Positions 17,007 through 23,746 of a DNA stretch of 23,746 bases are shown piece after piece (position 1 is the stretch's first letter; each line of letters opens with the position of its first letter). Source of the stretch: Acidobacteriota bacterium (GTDB taxonomy: Bacteria; Acidobacteriota; Terriglobia; Terriglobales; Acidobacteriaceae); the NCBI GenBank assembly GCA_021780095.1, contig JAJXZK010000436.1, positions 1 to 23,746 of the forward strand, in the 5' to 3' direction. Below the pieces are notes generated by a model, which did no database searches, was not told the DNA's origin, and saw only the letters and a program-made list of their open reading frames with translations. Made by a program: the position numbers and the translations under genes.

Positions 17007-17345
17007 TTATTGGCCTAGCATCCGCATCCACTCCATCCCTCCGAGCATTCCCGAAAGCTTGCCTTGCAGTGCCTCATCGACCCGGCGAGACGCATCATTC
17101 ACAGCGGCTGCAATCAGATCCTGCAACATCTCCAAGTCCGCAGTATTGTCTCCCGCGCCGGTGCCGACCGCGGCCGCCGACGGGTCTACCTGCACCGCCA
17201 GCACCTGCTTCTTTCCATTCATGCGCACAGTAATTGCGCCGCCGCCCGCGGAACCCTCCACCTGGACCTGCGCCATCGTCTGTTCTACCTGCTGTTGCAT
17301 TTGTTGCGCTTGGCCCATCATTTCTTTAATTTTGTCCATGTCCAT
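17007..17345 (-). CDS. YbaB/EbfC family nucleoid-associated protein
   Basis: A 112-residue DNA-binding protein of the YbaB/EbfC family, which forms tweezer-like dimers on DNA. The N-terminal helix (MDMDKIKEMMGQAQQMQQQVEQTMAQ) is Met/Gln-rich as usual, followed by the Gly-rich strand VEGSAGGGAITVRMNGK and the helix DLEMLQDLIAAAVNDASRRVDE. ATG 17345 follows a GGAAAGGG purine stretch; ATG 17339, two codons in, is also possible. It begins 16 bases after the dnaX stop and precedes recR, matching the classic operon. Confidence 0.95.
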   Translation of the reverse strand: MDMDKIKEMMGQAQQMQQQVEQTMAQVQVEGSAGGGAITVRMNGKKQVLAVQVDPSAAAVGTGAGDNTADLEMLQDLIAAAVNDASRRVDEALQGKLSGMLGGMEWMRMLGQ

Positions 17346-17361
17346 CGGGAGCCCTTTCCAA

Positions 17362-19125
17362 TCAGGATTTCGAAGCTTGTGGATCGCGGAGAGAGACCAC
17401 ACTACGGACCTCCGCCGAAAAAAGTTGTTGTGCGTGGCGAATCAGGGGATGGTCCTGGGGACGCGTCCCTCCCTCGGTCGGGGGCGCCAGGTTCACTTTC
17501 GCCTGCGGTTTTTTGCCATTGGCCGCCGACGGATCACCTGGCTCCAGGCGAATCGTGTGGCCGGGTGCCGCAGTCTGGCGAAACGCCTCCTTCGCGAGCG
17601 ATTGCGCGGCGGCTGGGTACATCATTTCAAAGAGAGTTTTGGAGGCCGCGACTCTGACCCGTAACTCATTTCCATTCCATTCACAGGTTCCGGACTCCAG
17701 CATGTACCCCGCGGTTTCATAACCTCCCTGGATCAACGCCTGGCTAATGGCTGCGCGCAAGGGTTCTACATCCGGCAAGGATGTCAGCTCACTGGGCGTG
17801 GGCTGGGCGGTTGGAGCCGACAGGTCGACCGAAGGGCTGGCAGCTTTCTCCAAAGACGGTTCTGGCTGAGCGATGGCCGGCGCGGATGGAGGTTCTGGCG
17901 CCGCGGCGCTGCTGCCTGATAGTCGCGGCGTCGCGGCGCCAGAACCTCCACTCGCTCCTGAGGGAAGCGAAAGCTGCCGGAATAAATCCTCCAGCGGCAG
18001 CAGCCGTTGCATATGGACCAGCTTCAGCAATCCAAGTTCAAGGTGGAAGCGCTGCTCCTGCCGGTAGCCGAGATCGTCGAAGGTTCGCAGCATGGAATTC
18101 AAAAACCGCGTCAGATCCTCTTCCGAAAATGCCGCTGCCACCCTCTCCGCACGCGCTCGCTCTTCGTCGGAAACTTGCAGCAGGTCAGAGTCCGTCCCAG
18201 CCAGCCGCGCCATCAGGCAGTTACGCTGAAAGCGCACCATCTGCCGCGCAATTTGCTGCGGACTGTTACCAGCGTCCATCAGTTGTGCCGCTTGCTCCAG
18301 CATGGAGGCGGCGTTCTGCTCCTTCACCGCTCCCATCATGTTTTCAAACACCTGATTTGAAACGGTCCCCATCAGCGAGCGAATCTGCGAGGCTTCCAGA
18401 GTATGTGCGCCATTGACCAGGGGCGCGCTGGCGATTGCCTGGTCCATGATGGATAGCGCGTCGCGCATAGAGCCGTCGCCAGCCTCGGCAAGCAGAGATA
18501 GCGCGGCCTCGTCGACGCCAACCGATTCTTTTTCCGCGATGCTGCGCAGTTGCGCCACAATTTCCTCAAACCGCACAGCATGAAAGCTGAAGTGTTGGCT
18601 GCGCGAGCGGATGGTCTGTGGAATGTCCTCCGGTTGCGTAGTCGCCATCATGAAGATCACGTGCGCCGGCGGCTCTTCCAAGGTTTTCAACAAAGCATTG
18701 AAGGCGGCGTCGGTGATCTGGTGGGCTTCATCCAGGATGTAGATCTTGTATTTATCCCGCGCCGGGCTATAGCGAGCGCCTTCCCGCAGTTCTCGAATCT
18801 CGTCGATGCCGCGATTGGTGGCCGCGTCAATCTCAATGACATCCATGGCGTTGCCGGCGCGAATTTCCGTACACGCATCGCACACTCCGCAAGGTTCCGG
18901 GGTCGGGCGCTCCGCCGTGGCCTGGGGGGTGCGGCACTGCAGGGCCATGGCAAGAATGCGGGCGATGGTGGTTTTGCCGATGCCGCGATGTCCGCTGAAA
19001 ATGTACCCGTGCGCAATCCTGTCCTGCGCCAGCGCGTTCAAAAGCGTCTGCGTCACGTGGTCTTGTCCGATGACGTCTGCGAAGCGCTGCGGACGGTATT
19101 TGCGCGCTAAAACCTGATAAGCCAT
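17362..19125 (-). CDS. dnaX: DNA polymerase III subunit gamma/tau
   Basis: DnaX is the clamp-loader ATPase of the replisome. The 587-residue protein has Walker A GHRGIGKT (45-52), zinc cysteines 64, 79, 82 and 85, Walker B IYILDEAH (128-135), sensor 1 MMATT, and the third AAA+ domain through about residue 380. Next come a Ser/Ala/Pro-rich linker (about 388-445) and a C-terminal domain with an NELRVRV strand typical of tau. ATG 19125 starts directly with the conserved MAYQVLARKYRPQRF. Within the linker, codons 392-413 are covered by a perfect 19-bp inverted repeat (17887-17950). No A-run slippery heptamer of the E. coli type is seen just before it, so a gamma-form by frameshifting is not supported. 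Confidence 0.97.
   Translation of the reverse strand: MAYQVLARKYRPQRFADVIGQDHVTQTLLNALAQDRIAHGYIFSGHRGIGKTTIARILAMALQCRTPQATAERPTPEPCGVCDACTEIRAGNAMDVIEIDAATNRGIDEIRELREGARYSPARDKYKIYILDEAHQITDAAFNALLKTLEEPPAHVIFMMATTQPEDIPQTIRSRSQHFSFHAVRFEEIVAQLRSIAEKESVGVDEAALSLLAEAGDGSMRDALSIMDQAIASAPLVNGAHTLEASQIRSLMGTVSNQVFENMMGAVKEQNAASMLEQAAQLMDAGNSPQQIARQMVRFQRNCLMARLAGTDSDLLQVSDEERARAERVAAAFSEEDLTRFLNSMLRTFDDLGYRQEQRFHLELGLLKLVHMQRLLPLEDLFRQLSLPSGASGGSGAATPRLSGSSAAAPEPPSAPAIAQPEPSLEKAASPSVDLSAPTAQPTPSELTSLPDVEPLRAAISQALIQGGYETAGYMLESGTCEWNGNELRVRVAASKTLFEMMYPAAAQSLAKEAFRQTAAPGHTIRLEPGDPSAANGKKPQAKVNLAPPTEGGTRPQDHPLIRHAQQLFSAEVRSVVSLRDPQASKS
17887..17950. repeat. Perfect 19-bp inverted repeat inside dnaX
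   Basis: Arms 17887-17905 and 17932-17950 are exact reverse complements (19 of 19) separated by a 26-base spacer. They are GC-rich and would form a very stable hairpin in DNA or mRNA. The repeat stays in frame and encodes GGSGAA and AAAPEPP in the flexible linker of gamma/tau. It could be a palindromic element tolerated in a disordered region or a deliberate mRNA structure. Confidence 0.9.
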
Positions 19126-19285
19126 AGGGTCGTCGAGTGGAATATTTCGAAGTGTGTGGCCAGTTGACCTGCCCTTCGATTGTAGCGCTTGAGCCAGATA
19201 CCGGGATGCCGCCGCGCCCCGATGACGAACGGGATTTTTGTCTATTCGTCCGCGCGCTTGTTTGACGATTGCCGTGTCGCGAGGG

Positions 19286-19894
19286 CTACTTTCCGCGGGT
19301 TTTTTTCGCGCGCTTTGGGCTGGCTGTGGATTTTCTTTGCGGGGAAGCTGGGGAACTCTTCCACTGCCGCTTTCCGGAAGTTTTCGCAGGCTTTGCTGAG
19401 TTTTTTAGGGGCGACGCCGTTCGCGCCTGTTTCTTTTTTGCGTCAGCTTGTGACTTGGCCTGTTTCAGCGCCAGCCGTTTGCGGCGTCGCAATTCTTCCG
19501 CGGAATACATGGAGCCACGACAACGTTTCGCGCCACAATTGCAAGGGGCTTCTTCGTCGTCGCCGTCGTACAGGCAATAGTCGTAGCAAAGCTCTTCGCG
19601 GGCGGCGATATCGCGGATGGCCATAATCCAGACGCGGCCATCGATTTCCTCTGTTTCACAGTTCGCATCACAGGAGTGATTGATAAACATGGCGATGCCG
19701 TGGCCATCAATCACCTTGGAGCCGTCGCCAATGCCGAACAGATACGTGATCGGCTTGTTTTCGTAGCGGCGGTCGGCCTCTTCTTTATCGATGATGGGGC
19801 CGGTGTACTCCACCACGCGGGTACCTTTCGCGATGGGCGTGGTGGTGTAACAGCCGGCGGCGTGGATCAGGGAGGAGCGAACAATGAGGCCCAT
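19286..19894 (-). CDS. SET-domain protein lysine methyltransferase with basic C-terminal tail
   Basis: A 202-residue bacterial SET-domain protein, expected to methylate lysine with S-adenosylmethionine. Key features are the AAGCY turn (12-16, in place of the usual GxG), VVEYTGPIIDKEEADRR, the core motif FINHSCDANCE (70-80), ELCYDY (101-106), and a post-SET zinc motif CNCGAKRC (118-125) that pairs with Cys75. Residues 134-202 form a Lys/Arg/Ala/Ser-rich tail with SPLK, SPAS, SPQR and SPKR, like a histone H1 tail and probably nucleic-acid-binding. The start follows directly on MGLIVRSS. TATACT lies 23 bases upstream of the ATG, but no Shine-Dalgarno site is present. It is divergent from the TPR protein gene. 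The substrate is unknown; ribosomal or nucleoid proteins are possible. Confidence 0.88.
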   Translation of the reverse strand: MGLIVRSSLIHAAGCYTTTPIAKGTRVVEYTGPIIDKEEADRRYENKPITYLFGIGDGSKVIDGHGIAMFINHSCDANCETEEIDGRVWIMAIRDIAAREELCYDYCLYDGDDEEAPCNCGAKRCRGSMYSAEELRRRKRLALKQAKSQADAKKKQARTASPLKNSAKPAKTSGKRQWKSSPASPQRKSTASPKRAKKTRGK

Positions 19895-19962
19895 ACTATG
19901 TTGGAAGCAGAACTAGGAGTATAGCAGCCATGAGGCGGCCAATTTTTTACCGCTGAGGATAA

Positions 19963-19984
19963 TTCGCCTACCCAAACGGGCGAA
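19963..19984. promoter_or_regulatory. Palindrome in the SET/TPR divergent promoter region
   Basis: TTCGCC (19963-19968) and GGCGAA (19979-19984) form a perfect 6-bp inverted repeat with a 10-base spacer in the 111-base gap between the divergent SET and TPR genes. The 16-base centre-to-centre half-site spacing would suit a dimeric regulator. It could also arise by chance. Confidence 0.3.
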
Positions 19985-20005
19985 AAAACGTCCAGAATAG
20001 TAAGT

Positions 20006-20923
20006 ATGGAGTGTTCGAAAGAGTCACGCCGCAGGGTTCCCATGCTGGCCGCGATGCTACTGTTGTTTGCAAGCGCGATCGCATGGGGGCAACAGGGCAG
20101 CCAGGGTCCTCCGCCCGATGCTCCATCGGCGAATGCCCAGAAGCAGTCGTCTCCGTCCTCGTCCTCCACGCAGACAAAGACGGCGAAGCCGCAGAACTCC
20201 GCAAAGGGCGGCTCCAAATCAACGCCGCAAGACGATCCCGCCGCCAGTAATCCATTTCCCATGGCGCAGTCGGAGGCAGCGGCAAAGGCAGGCGCACAAC
20301 AGCCGGCCCAGCAGTCCACCGAGCCAATGCACAACAGTTCTTCTCCGAATCCAGGCCCGCCATCGCCCGAGACAACAACTCCAGGTCCAAATTCTGGGCA
20401 ATCCTCACCGGCAAAAGACAATCCGTTCCCCGAGGCGCAATCGAAAGCGGCGGCGAAAGGAGATGATAACGAAGGGGCCGCAGCAGGAACGGGAAATTCT
20501 CAAGGGTCTGGAATTCCGCAGCCCGGTTCAGCGGCCTCGAAAGGCGGCTACAGTTCCAGCGATGCACATTTGCCGGAGCCGGACGTGGGAGAGGGAAATC
20601 TCGGGACACATCCGAAGTTGGATTCATACACCCGCGACCAAAACCCGGATGGACGAGTCGACGACGACCTGAACACCGCCGACCTTTACATAAAGAATGG
20701 AAATTATCGGGGCGGATACATGCGCTATCAGGATGCGCTGCAGTTTGATCCCACGAATGATACCGCGTTGTATGGGCTTGCCGATGCGCTTTGCAAGGAA
20801 AATCAAACCAGCGAAGCCATGGCGCACTTCAAAAGCTACGCAACCAACAATCCGCAGGGAAAGTATGCGAGAAAAGCCGAGAAGATGCTGGCGCATCCGG
20901 AAAAATGCATGCACAACCGATGA
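20006..20923 (+). CDS. Secreted/periplasmic TPR protein with low-complexity linker
   Basis: A 305-residue exported protein. An N-terminal signal sequence (basic MECSKESRRR, hydrophobic LAAMLLLFASAIAWG, cut near residue 28) leads into a Pro/Ser/Gln/Ala-rich low-complexity stretch of about 170 residues. This stretch contains two copies of the motif NPFPxAQSxAAAK (82-94 and 139-151). A compact C-terminal TPR region follows (about 224-297: NTADLYIKNGNYRGGYMRYQDALQFDPTNDTALYGLADALCKENQTSEAMAHFKSYATNNP), two to two and a half repeats, a protein-interaction platform. The partner is unknown. The gene ends one base from the convergent prepilin peptidase stop. Confidence 0.75.
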   Translation: MECSKESRRRVPMLAAMLLLFASAIAWGQQGSQGPPPDAPSANAQKQSSPSSSSTQTKTAKPQNSAKGGSKSTPQDDPAASNPFPMAQSEAAAKAGAQQPAQQSTEPMHNSSSPNPGPPSPETTTPGPNSGQSSPAKDNPFPEAQSKAAAKGDDNEGAAAGTGNSQGSGIPQPGSAASKGGYSSSDAHLPEPDVGEGNLGTHPKLDSYTRDQNPDGRVDDDLNTADLYIKNGNYRGGYMRYQDALQFDPTNDTALYGLADALCKENQTSEAMAHFKSYATNNPQGKYARKAEKMLAHPEKCMHNR

Positions 20924-20924
20924 G

Positions 20925-21731
20925 TTAGTGGAAGGTTGACAGGTACCACGCGATCGCCTGCCTTCCGATGAAAATGGAAGCGATGCCGGCTGCGGCGAGA
21001 AAACTTCCAAATGGAATGCGATCGGAGCCACGAACTTTTCGTACTACCAGCAGAACAACGGCGAACAGAGCTGCAGCCAGTACGCCCACAAAGAACGCAA
21101 ATAACGTGACCGCAAGTCCCGTGAATGCGGCAATCATAGCCAGCAATTTTACATCGCCCAAGCCGAGCCCCTCGCGGCGCCGAACCAGCCGATATAGGGT
21201 CCAGACTATCAACAACAGGGCGGCGGAGATGGCCGTATCTCCCAGCACATGCATCGCCACGCGCGAGTGAAGTTGATTTCCGGGGGCAAACACTCGAAGC
21301 AGAAACGCGGCTCCAATTCCGGGCAGCGTAAACGCATCGGGCAGCAACATGGTTTGCCAATCCATCACGGCAAGGCCCAGCAGAAGAAAACAGGCTACTG
21401 CGTCAACCAATGTTTGCCAGGTCGCGCCCGTGTGCAGCACACAACCGACAAATAGCGCCACTGTGCCGAGTTCGACCACGGGATACTGCAGTGAGATATT
21501 TGCCTTGCAAGCGCGGCAGCGGCCTCGCAGCCAGAGCCAGCTGATGACCGGCACATTGTCCCGTGCGCGGATTGGCGTGTCACAGTGCAGGCAATGCGAC
21601 GCGGGCATCATGATCGATTGATGCTTGGGCAGACGAACGATGCAGACATTCAGGAAGCTGCCAAACGTCAGGCCAGCGACAACGGCCGCCGTGATCAGCG
21701 CCCAAACGGGAATGGAAGAGAAAACAGACAC
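20925..21731 (-). CDS. Prepilin peptidase / N-methyltransferase (type IV, PilD/GspO family)
   Basis: A membrane aspartic protease that cleaves type IV pilin and type II secretion pseudopilin leaders and methylates the new N-terminus. From GTG 21731 the protein has 268 residues: GSFLNVCIVRLP (24-35), two CxxC pairs (47/50 and 72/75) of the cytoplasmic zinc loop, Asp124 in MDWQTMLLPD, and the second catalytic Asp193 in GLGLGDVK. About seven membrane segments follow the family plan. The start is uncertain: GTG 21731 gives the usual short N-terminus, TTG 21761 is possible, and ATG 21803 would overlap the divergent mazG start. No pilus genes are in the window, so its substrates are encoded elsewhere. 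Confidence 0.9.
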   Translation of the reverse strand: MSVFSSIPVWALITAAVVAGLTFGSFLNVCIVRLPKHQSIMMPASHCLHCDTPIRARDNVPVISWLWLRGRCRACKANISLQYPVVELGTVALFVGCVLHTGATWQTLVDAVACFLLLGLAVMDWQTMLLPDAFTLPGIGAAFLLRVFAPGNQLHSRVAMHVLGDTAISAALLLIVWTLYRLVRRREGLGLGDVKLLAMIAAFTGLAVTLFAFFVGVLAAALFAVVLLVVRKVRGSDRIPFGSFLAAAGIASIFIGRQAIAWYLSTFH

Positions 21732-21792
21732 GCAGCCGCAGTATACGCAGGGCAGCGCCAATCTACTATCATCCCCGCGCGACCAGTCTAAG

Positions 21793-22686
21793 ATGTGGAA
21801 CATGACCTTATCGGAAAATCGATCCTCCCATCCGGAAATTTCGCGGACATCCGGTGTCGCTTTGTCTCGGCCCACGTCCCTGGAAGCATCCTTCGCACGC
21901 GCGGCGGCGATCATGGCGCAGCTGCGCGCTCCGGGCGGCTGTCCATGGGATCGTGAACAGACCTTCGATTCAATCCGGCGGTACACGCTCGAAGAAACCT
22001 ACGAAGTCCTAGACGCCATTGAACGCAAGGACTGGACCGGCCTAAAGGACGAGCTGGGAGATCTATTGCTGCAGGTGTTGTTTTACGCCGAGATGGCGCA
22101 GGAAGCGAAGTTGTTCACGTTGCAGGATGTGACGGACAACTTGAACGAAAAATTGATTCGTCGTCATCCGCATGTGTTTGCGAATCGAGAGGGAGTGGAA
22201 ACCTCGGCGCAAGTGCTTCAAAATTGGGAAGAGATCAAGAAATCTGAACGCGCAAATGAGACAAGTGAACGCGAGGCTTCGCTGCTGGACCAGGTGCCTC
22301 GATCGCTGCCGGCGCTCATGGAGGCCAGCAAGCTGGGTAGCAAGGCAGCCTCGATCGGCTTCGATTGGAGCGAGGCGGCGCCGGTGTTCGACAAGCTGCA
22401 GGAAGAGCTGGACGAATTGCGGCAGGCGATGGCCTCTGGCGAAAAGAAGGCGCAAGAGGAAGAGCTCGGCGACGTGTTGTTCACAGTCGTCAATCTGGCG
22501 CGCAAATTAGATCTGCAATCGGAATTTGCGTTGCGCACATCGAATGCAAAATTCCGGCGAAGATTCGCCGCGATGGAGGCCTCTGCTGCGACGGCGGGGT
22601 CGATGGCCGACCTCGGTCCAGAAGGCATGGAGAAGCTTTGGGCTCTTGCAAAAACAGATGAACGAAAGGGATCTACCAGTGAGTAA
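21793..22686 (+). CDS. mazG: Nucleoside triphosphate pyrophosphohydrolase MazG
   Basis: MazG hydrolyses NTPs/dNTPs to the monophosphate and PPi, a house-cleaning enzyme that also influences ppGpp metabolism in E. coli. The 297-residue protein carries two MazG units: the first around GGCPWDREQTFDSIRRYTLEETYEVLDAIE with the EExxE...ExxD metal site (Glu67-Glu71, DELGD 86-90), the second with EELDELRQAM and QEEELGDVLF. ATG 21793 is used, with ATG 21802 a close alternative; neither has a good ribosome site. An N-terminal extension of about 25 residues precedes the domain. It is divergent from the prepilin peptidase gene and overlaps the next gene by 8 bases. Confidence 0.95.
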   Translation: MWNMTLSENRSSHPEISRTSGVALSRPTSLEASFARAAAIMAQLRAPGGCPWDREQTFDSIRRYTLEETYEVLDAIERKDWTGLKDELGDLLLQVLFYAEMAQEAKLFTLQDVTDNLNEKLIRRHPHVFANREGVETSAQVLQNWEEIKKSERANETSEREASLLDQVPRSLPALMEASKLGSKAASIGFDWSEAAPVFDKLQEELDELRQAMASGEKKAQEEELGDVLFTVVNLARKLDLQSEFALRTSNAKFRRRFAAMEASAATAGSMADLGPEGMEKLWALAKTDERKGSTSE

Positions 22687-23458
22687 AGCGGCTGAGACGA
22701 TTGAAGTTCGCAAGATAGTTTCCATTCCAGACATGGAGGCCTGTGTCCAATTGCAGCAGTCGGTCTGGCAGTTTCGCGATCTGGATATTGTTCCGCGCAG
22801 AATGTTCGCCGTTGCCAACGCAATTGGGGGCCAGGTGATGGGCGCTTGGGCTGCGAATAAACTGATCGGTTATGCGTTGTCGATTCCTGGGTTGCGCGAC
22901 GGCCGCCCGTATTTCCATTCGCACATGCTGGCCGTGGCGCAGGAATATCGAAACCGTGGAGTAGGAAAAATGCTAAAGCTTGCACAACGAGACGATGCGC
23001 TCGCGCGTGGAATCGAACTCATAGAATGGACGTTCGATCCCTTGGAAGTAAAGAACGCATTTTTCAATATCGAAAAACTCGGCGCGATCGTTCGACGCTA
23101 CACCCCTGATTTTTATGGTGCTTCCACATCGCCGTTGCATGGTAATCTTCCCACGGATCGACTCCACGCAGAATGGTGGTTACGCACTGCACGCGTGTGC
23201 GCGCTGATCGCAGGAGAAGATCTGCCAAAACATTCCATAAATGAAACTATCACTGTTACATATTCTCGCCCCCGCTCGGTTGGCGCGCTCCACCCACTCC
23301 CCGCGTTGGCGTTAGAATCATTATTGAAGCTCAGGCGTGAATTCACCATGGCTTTTGCCGCAGGGCTCACCGTGTTGCGGTTTCAAAATCTGTCGGGCGA
23401 ATCGGCTTGCTACCAACTTGGTCACTGGAACGAAATGAGTGAGAGCGTCGACAAGTAG
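22679..23458 (+). CDS. GNAT-family acyltransferase (COG3375 type), possible N-succinyltransferase
   Basis: A 259-residue GNAT protein. The acyl-CoA pyrophosphate loop is RNRGVGK at 91-97. The block WTFDPLEVKNAFFNIEKLGAIVRRYTPDFYG (117-147) and the LPTDRLHAEWWL motif (157-168) mark the COG3375-like subfamily, not the small RimI-type GNATs. The start is GTG 22679: AAAGGG (22665-22670) lies 8 bases upstream and the gene overlaps the mazG end, implying coupling. An ATG at 22658 is the alternative. The next gene is an enolase-superfamily N-succinylamino acid racemase/OSBS homologue. In Geobacillus, GNATs beside such racemases succinylate D-amino acids in a D- to L-amino acid conversion pathway, so the same role is inferred here. 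Confidence 0.85.
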   Translation: MSKAAETIEVRKIVSIPDMEACVQLQQSVWQFRDLDIVPRRMFAVANAIGGQVMGAWAANKLIGYALSIPGLRDGRPYFHSHMLAVAQEYRNRGVGKMLKLAQRDDALARGIELIEWTFDPLEVKNAFFNIEKLGAIVRRYTPDFYGASTSPLHGNLPTDRLHAEWWLRTARVCALIAGEDLPKHSINETITVTYSRPRSVGALHPLPALALESLLKLRREFTMAFAAGLTVLRFQNLSGESACYQLGHWNEMSESVDK

Positions 23459-23462
23459 TGTA

Positions 23463-23501
23463 GCGATCGATCGAAACGCAGTGCGAAACTGCTGCGATCG
23501 C
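23463..23501 (+). repeat. Nested hairpin in the GNAT-racemase intercistronic gap
   Basis: GCGATCG (23463-23469) pairs with CGATCGC (23495-23501). Inside it GCAGT (23478-23482) pairs with ACTGC (23488-23492) around a GCGAA loop. The structure ends 13 bases before the GGAGGA ribosome site of the next gene, so it could tune processing or expression of the distal gene. Confidence 0.45.
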
Positions 23502-23526
23502 GATTGAGAGTTTCGGAGGAGTGTTT

Positions 23527-23746
23527 GTGAAGATTGAAAGTGTGGTCTTGCGCGAAATTCGAATGCCGCTGCTGCAGCCGTTTGAAACCAGTTTTGGACG
23601 CACCACCGAGCGCCGCATCCTGTTGGTGGAAGTGCAGTCTGAAGGAGTGACCGGTTGGGGAGAGTGCACAGCCGGAGAACACCCCAGTTTTAGCGGAGAG
23701 TGCACGGATACCGCATGGTTGATGCTGACCAATGAATTGATTCCGG
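23527..23746 (+). CDS. Enolase-superfamily N-succinylamino acid racemase / o-succinylbenzoate synthase (5' part)
   Basis: Only the first 73 codons are present; the gene runs off the window. The start is GTG 23527 with GGAGGA at 23515-23520, 6 bases upstream. The sequence [36 protein letters not shown], then [16 protein letters not shown], is the N-terminal capping domain of the MenC/NSAR group (PL..PF.TSFG, then WGE). The barrel with the catalytic Lys pair lies beyond the window. Enzymes of this group dehydrate SHCHC in menaquinone synthesis, racemise N-succinylamino acids, or do both. The GNAT gene next to it favours the racemase role; no men genes are visible. Confidence 0.88.
   Translation, partial: MKIESVVLREIRMPLLQPFETSFGRTTERRILLVEVQSEGVTGWGECTAGEHPSFSGECTDTAWLMLTNELIP

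Noticed and set aside
17951..18010. E. coli-like programmed frameshift site in dnaX before the hairpin
   Set aside because: No A-AAA-AAG-type heptamer precedes the palindrome, and both shifted frames stay open for many codons after it, so early termination to a gamma form is not predicted.

Overview
The window reads as chromosomal DNA of a GC-rich bacterium, most likely a soil Acidobacteriota of the Terriglobia type. This is an inference from the gene set: a DUF885 peptidase-like protein, a helix-hairpin-helix lipoprotein, a secreted TPR protein, the dnaX-ybaB-recR cluster, and an orphan hyp cluster with a nickel permease. No ribosomal or tRNA gene, CRISPR array, transposase or integrase was seen.

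Layout: (1) 1-1218 (+), the end of one and the whole of a second sugar phosphate isomerase/epimerase-like TIM-barrel gene, joined by an ATGA overlap. (2) 7082-1242 (-), a compact hypF-hypC-hypD-hypE cluster followed by a NiCoT nickel/cobalt permease. It makes and loads the Fe(CN)2CO and nickel parts of a [NiFe]-hydrogenase, but no hydrogenase subunits, hypA or hypB lie in the window. (3) 7235-8661 (+), a small ComEA-like lipoprotein, then a visibly AT-richer segment with a signal-peptidase-I-like membrane protein whose catalytic Ser position is Ala. (4) 9747-8893 and 11671-9752 (-), proC behind a secreted DUF885 protein. (5) 14032-11780 (-) and 14201-15634 (+), a divergent pair of exported carbohydrate-active-looking proteins: a TIM-barrel glycosidase-like protein and a six-Asp-box propeller. 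(6) 15899-16255 (+), a stand-alone receiver. (7) 19125-16333 (-), dnaX-ybaB-recR, with a perfect 19-bp inverted repeat inside the dnaX linker. (8) 19894-19286 (-), a SET-domain lysine methyltransferase with a histone-H1-like tail, divergent from 20006-20923 (+), a secreted TPR protein. (9) 21731-20925 (-), prepilin peptidase, divergent from 21793-23746 (+), mazG, a GNAT acyltransferase and an enolase-superfamily gene (N-succinylamino acid racemase/OSBS type).

Working together: the hyp-NiCoT cluster is one pathway (nickel uptake plus cofactor assembly). dnaX-ybaB-recR is the usual replication/repair neighbourhood. The last pair fits the known GNAT plus racemase route for irreversible D- to L-amino acid conversion. 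The best candidates for something new are the Ser-to-Ala S26 protein, the palindrome in dnaX, the SET protein with its basic SP-rich tail, and two secreted-protein genes whose promoters sit so close to the ATG that their mRNAs should be leaderless or nearly so.
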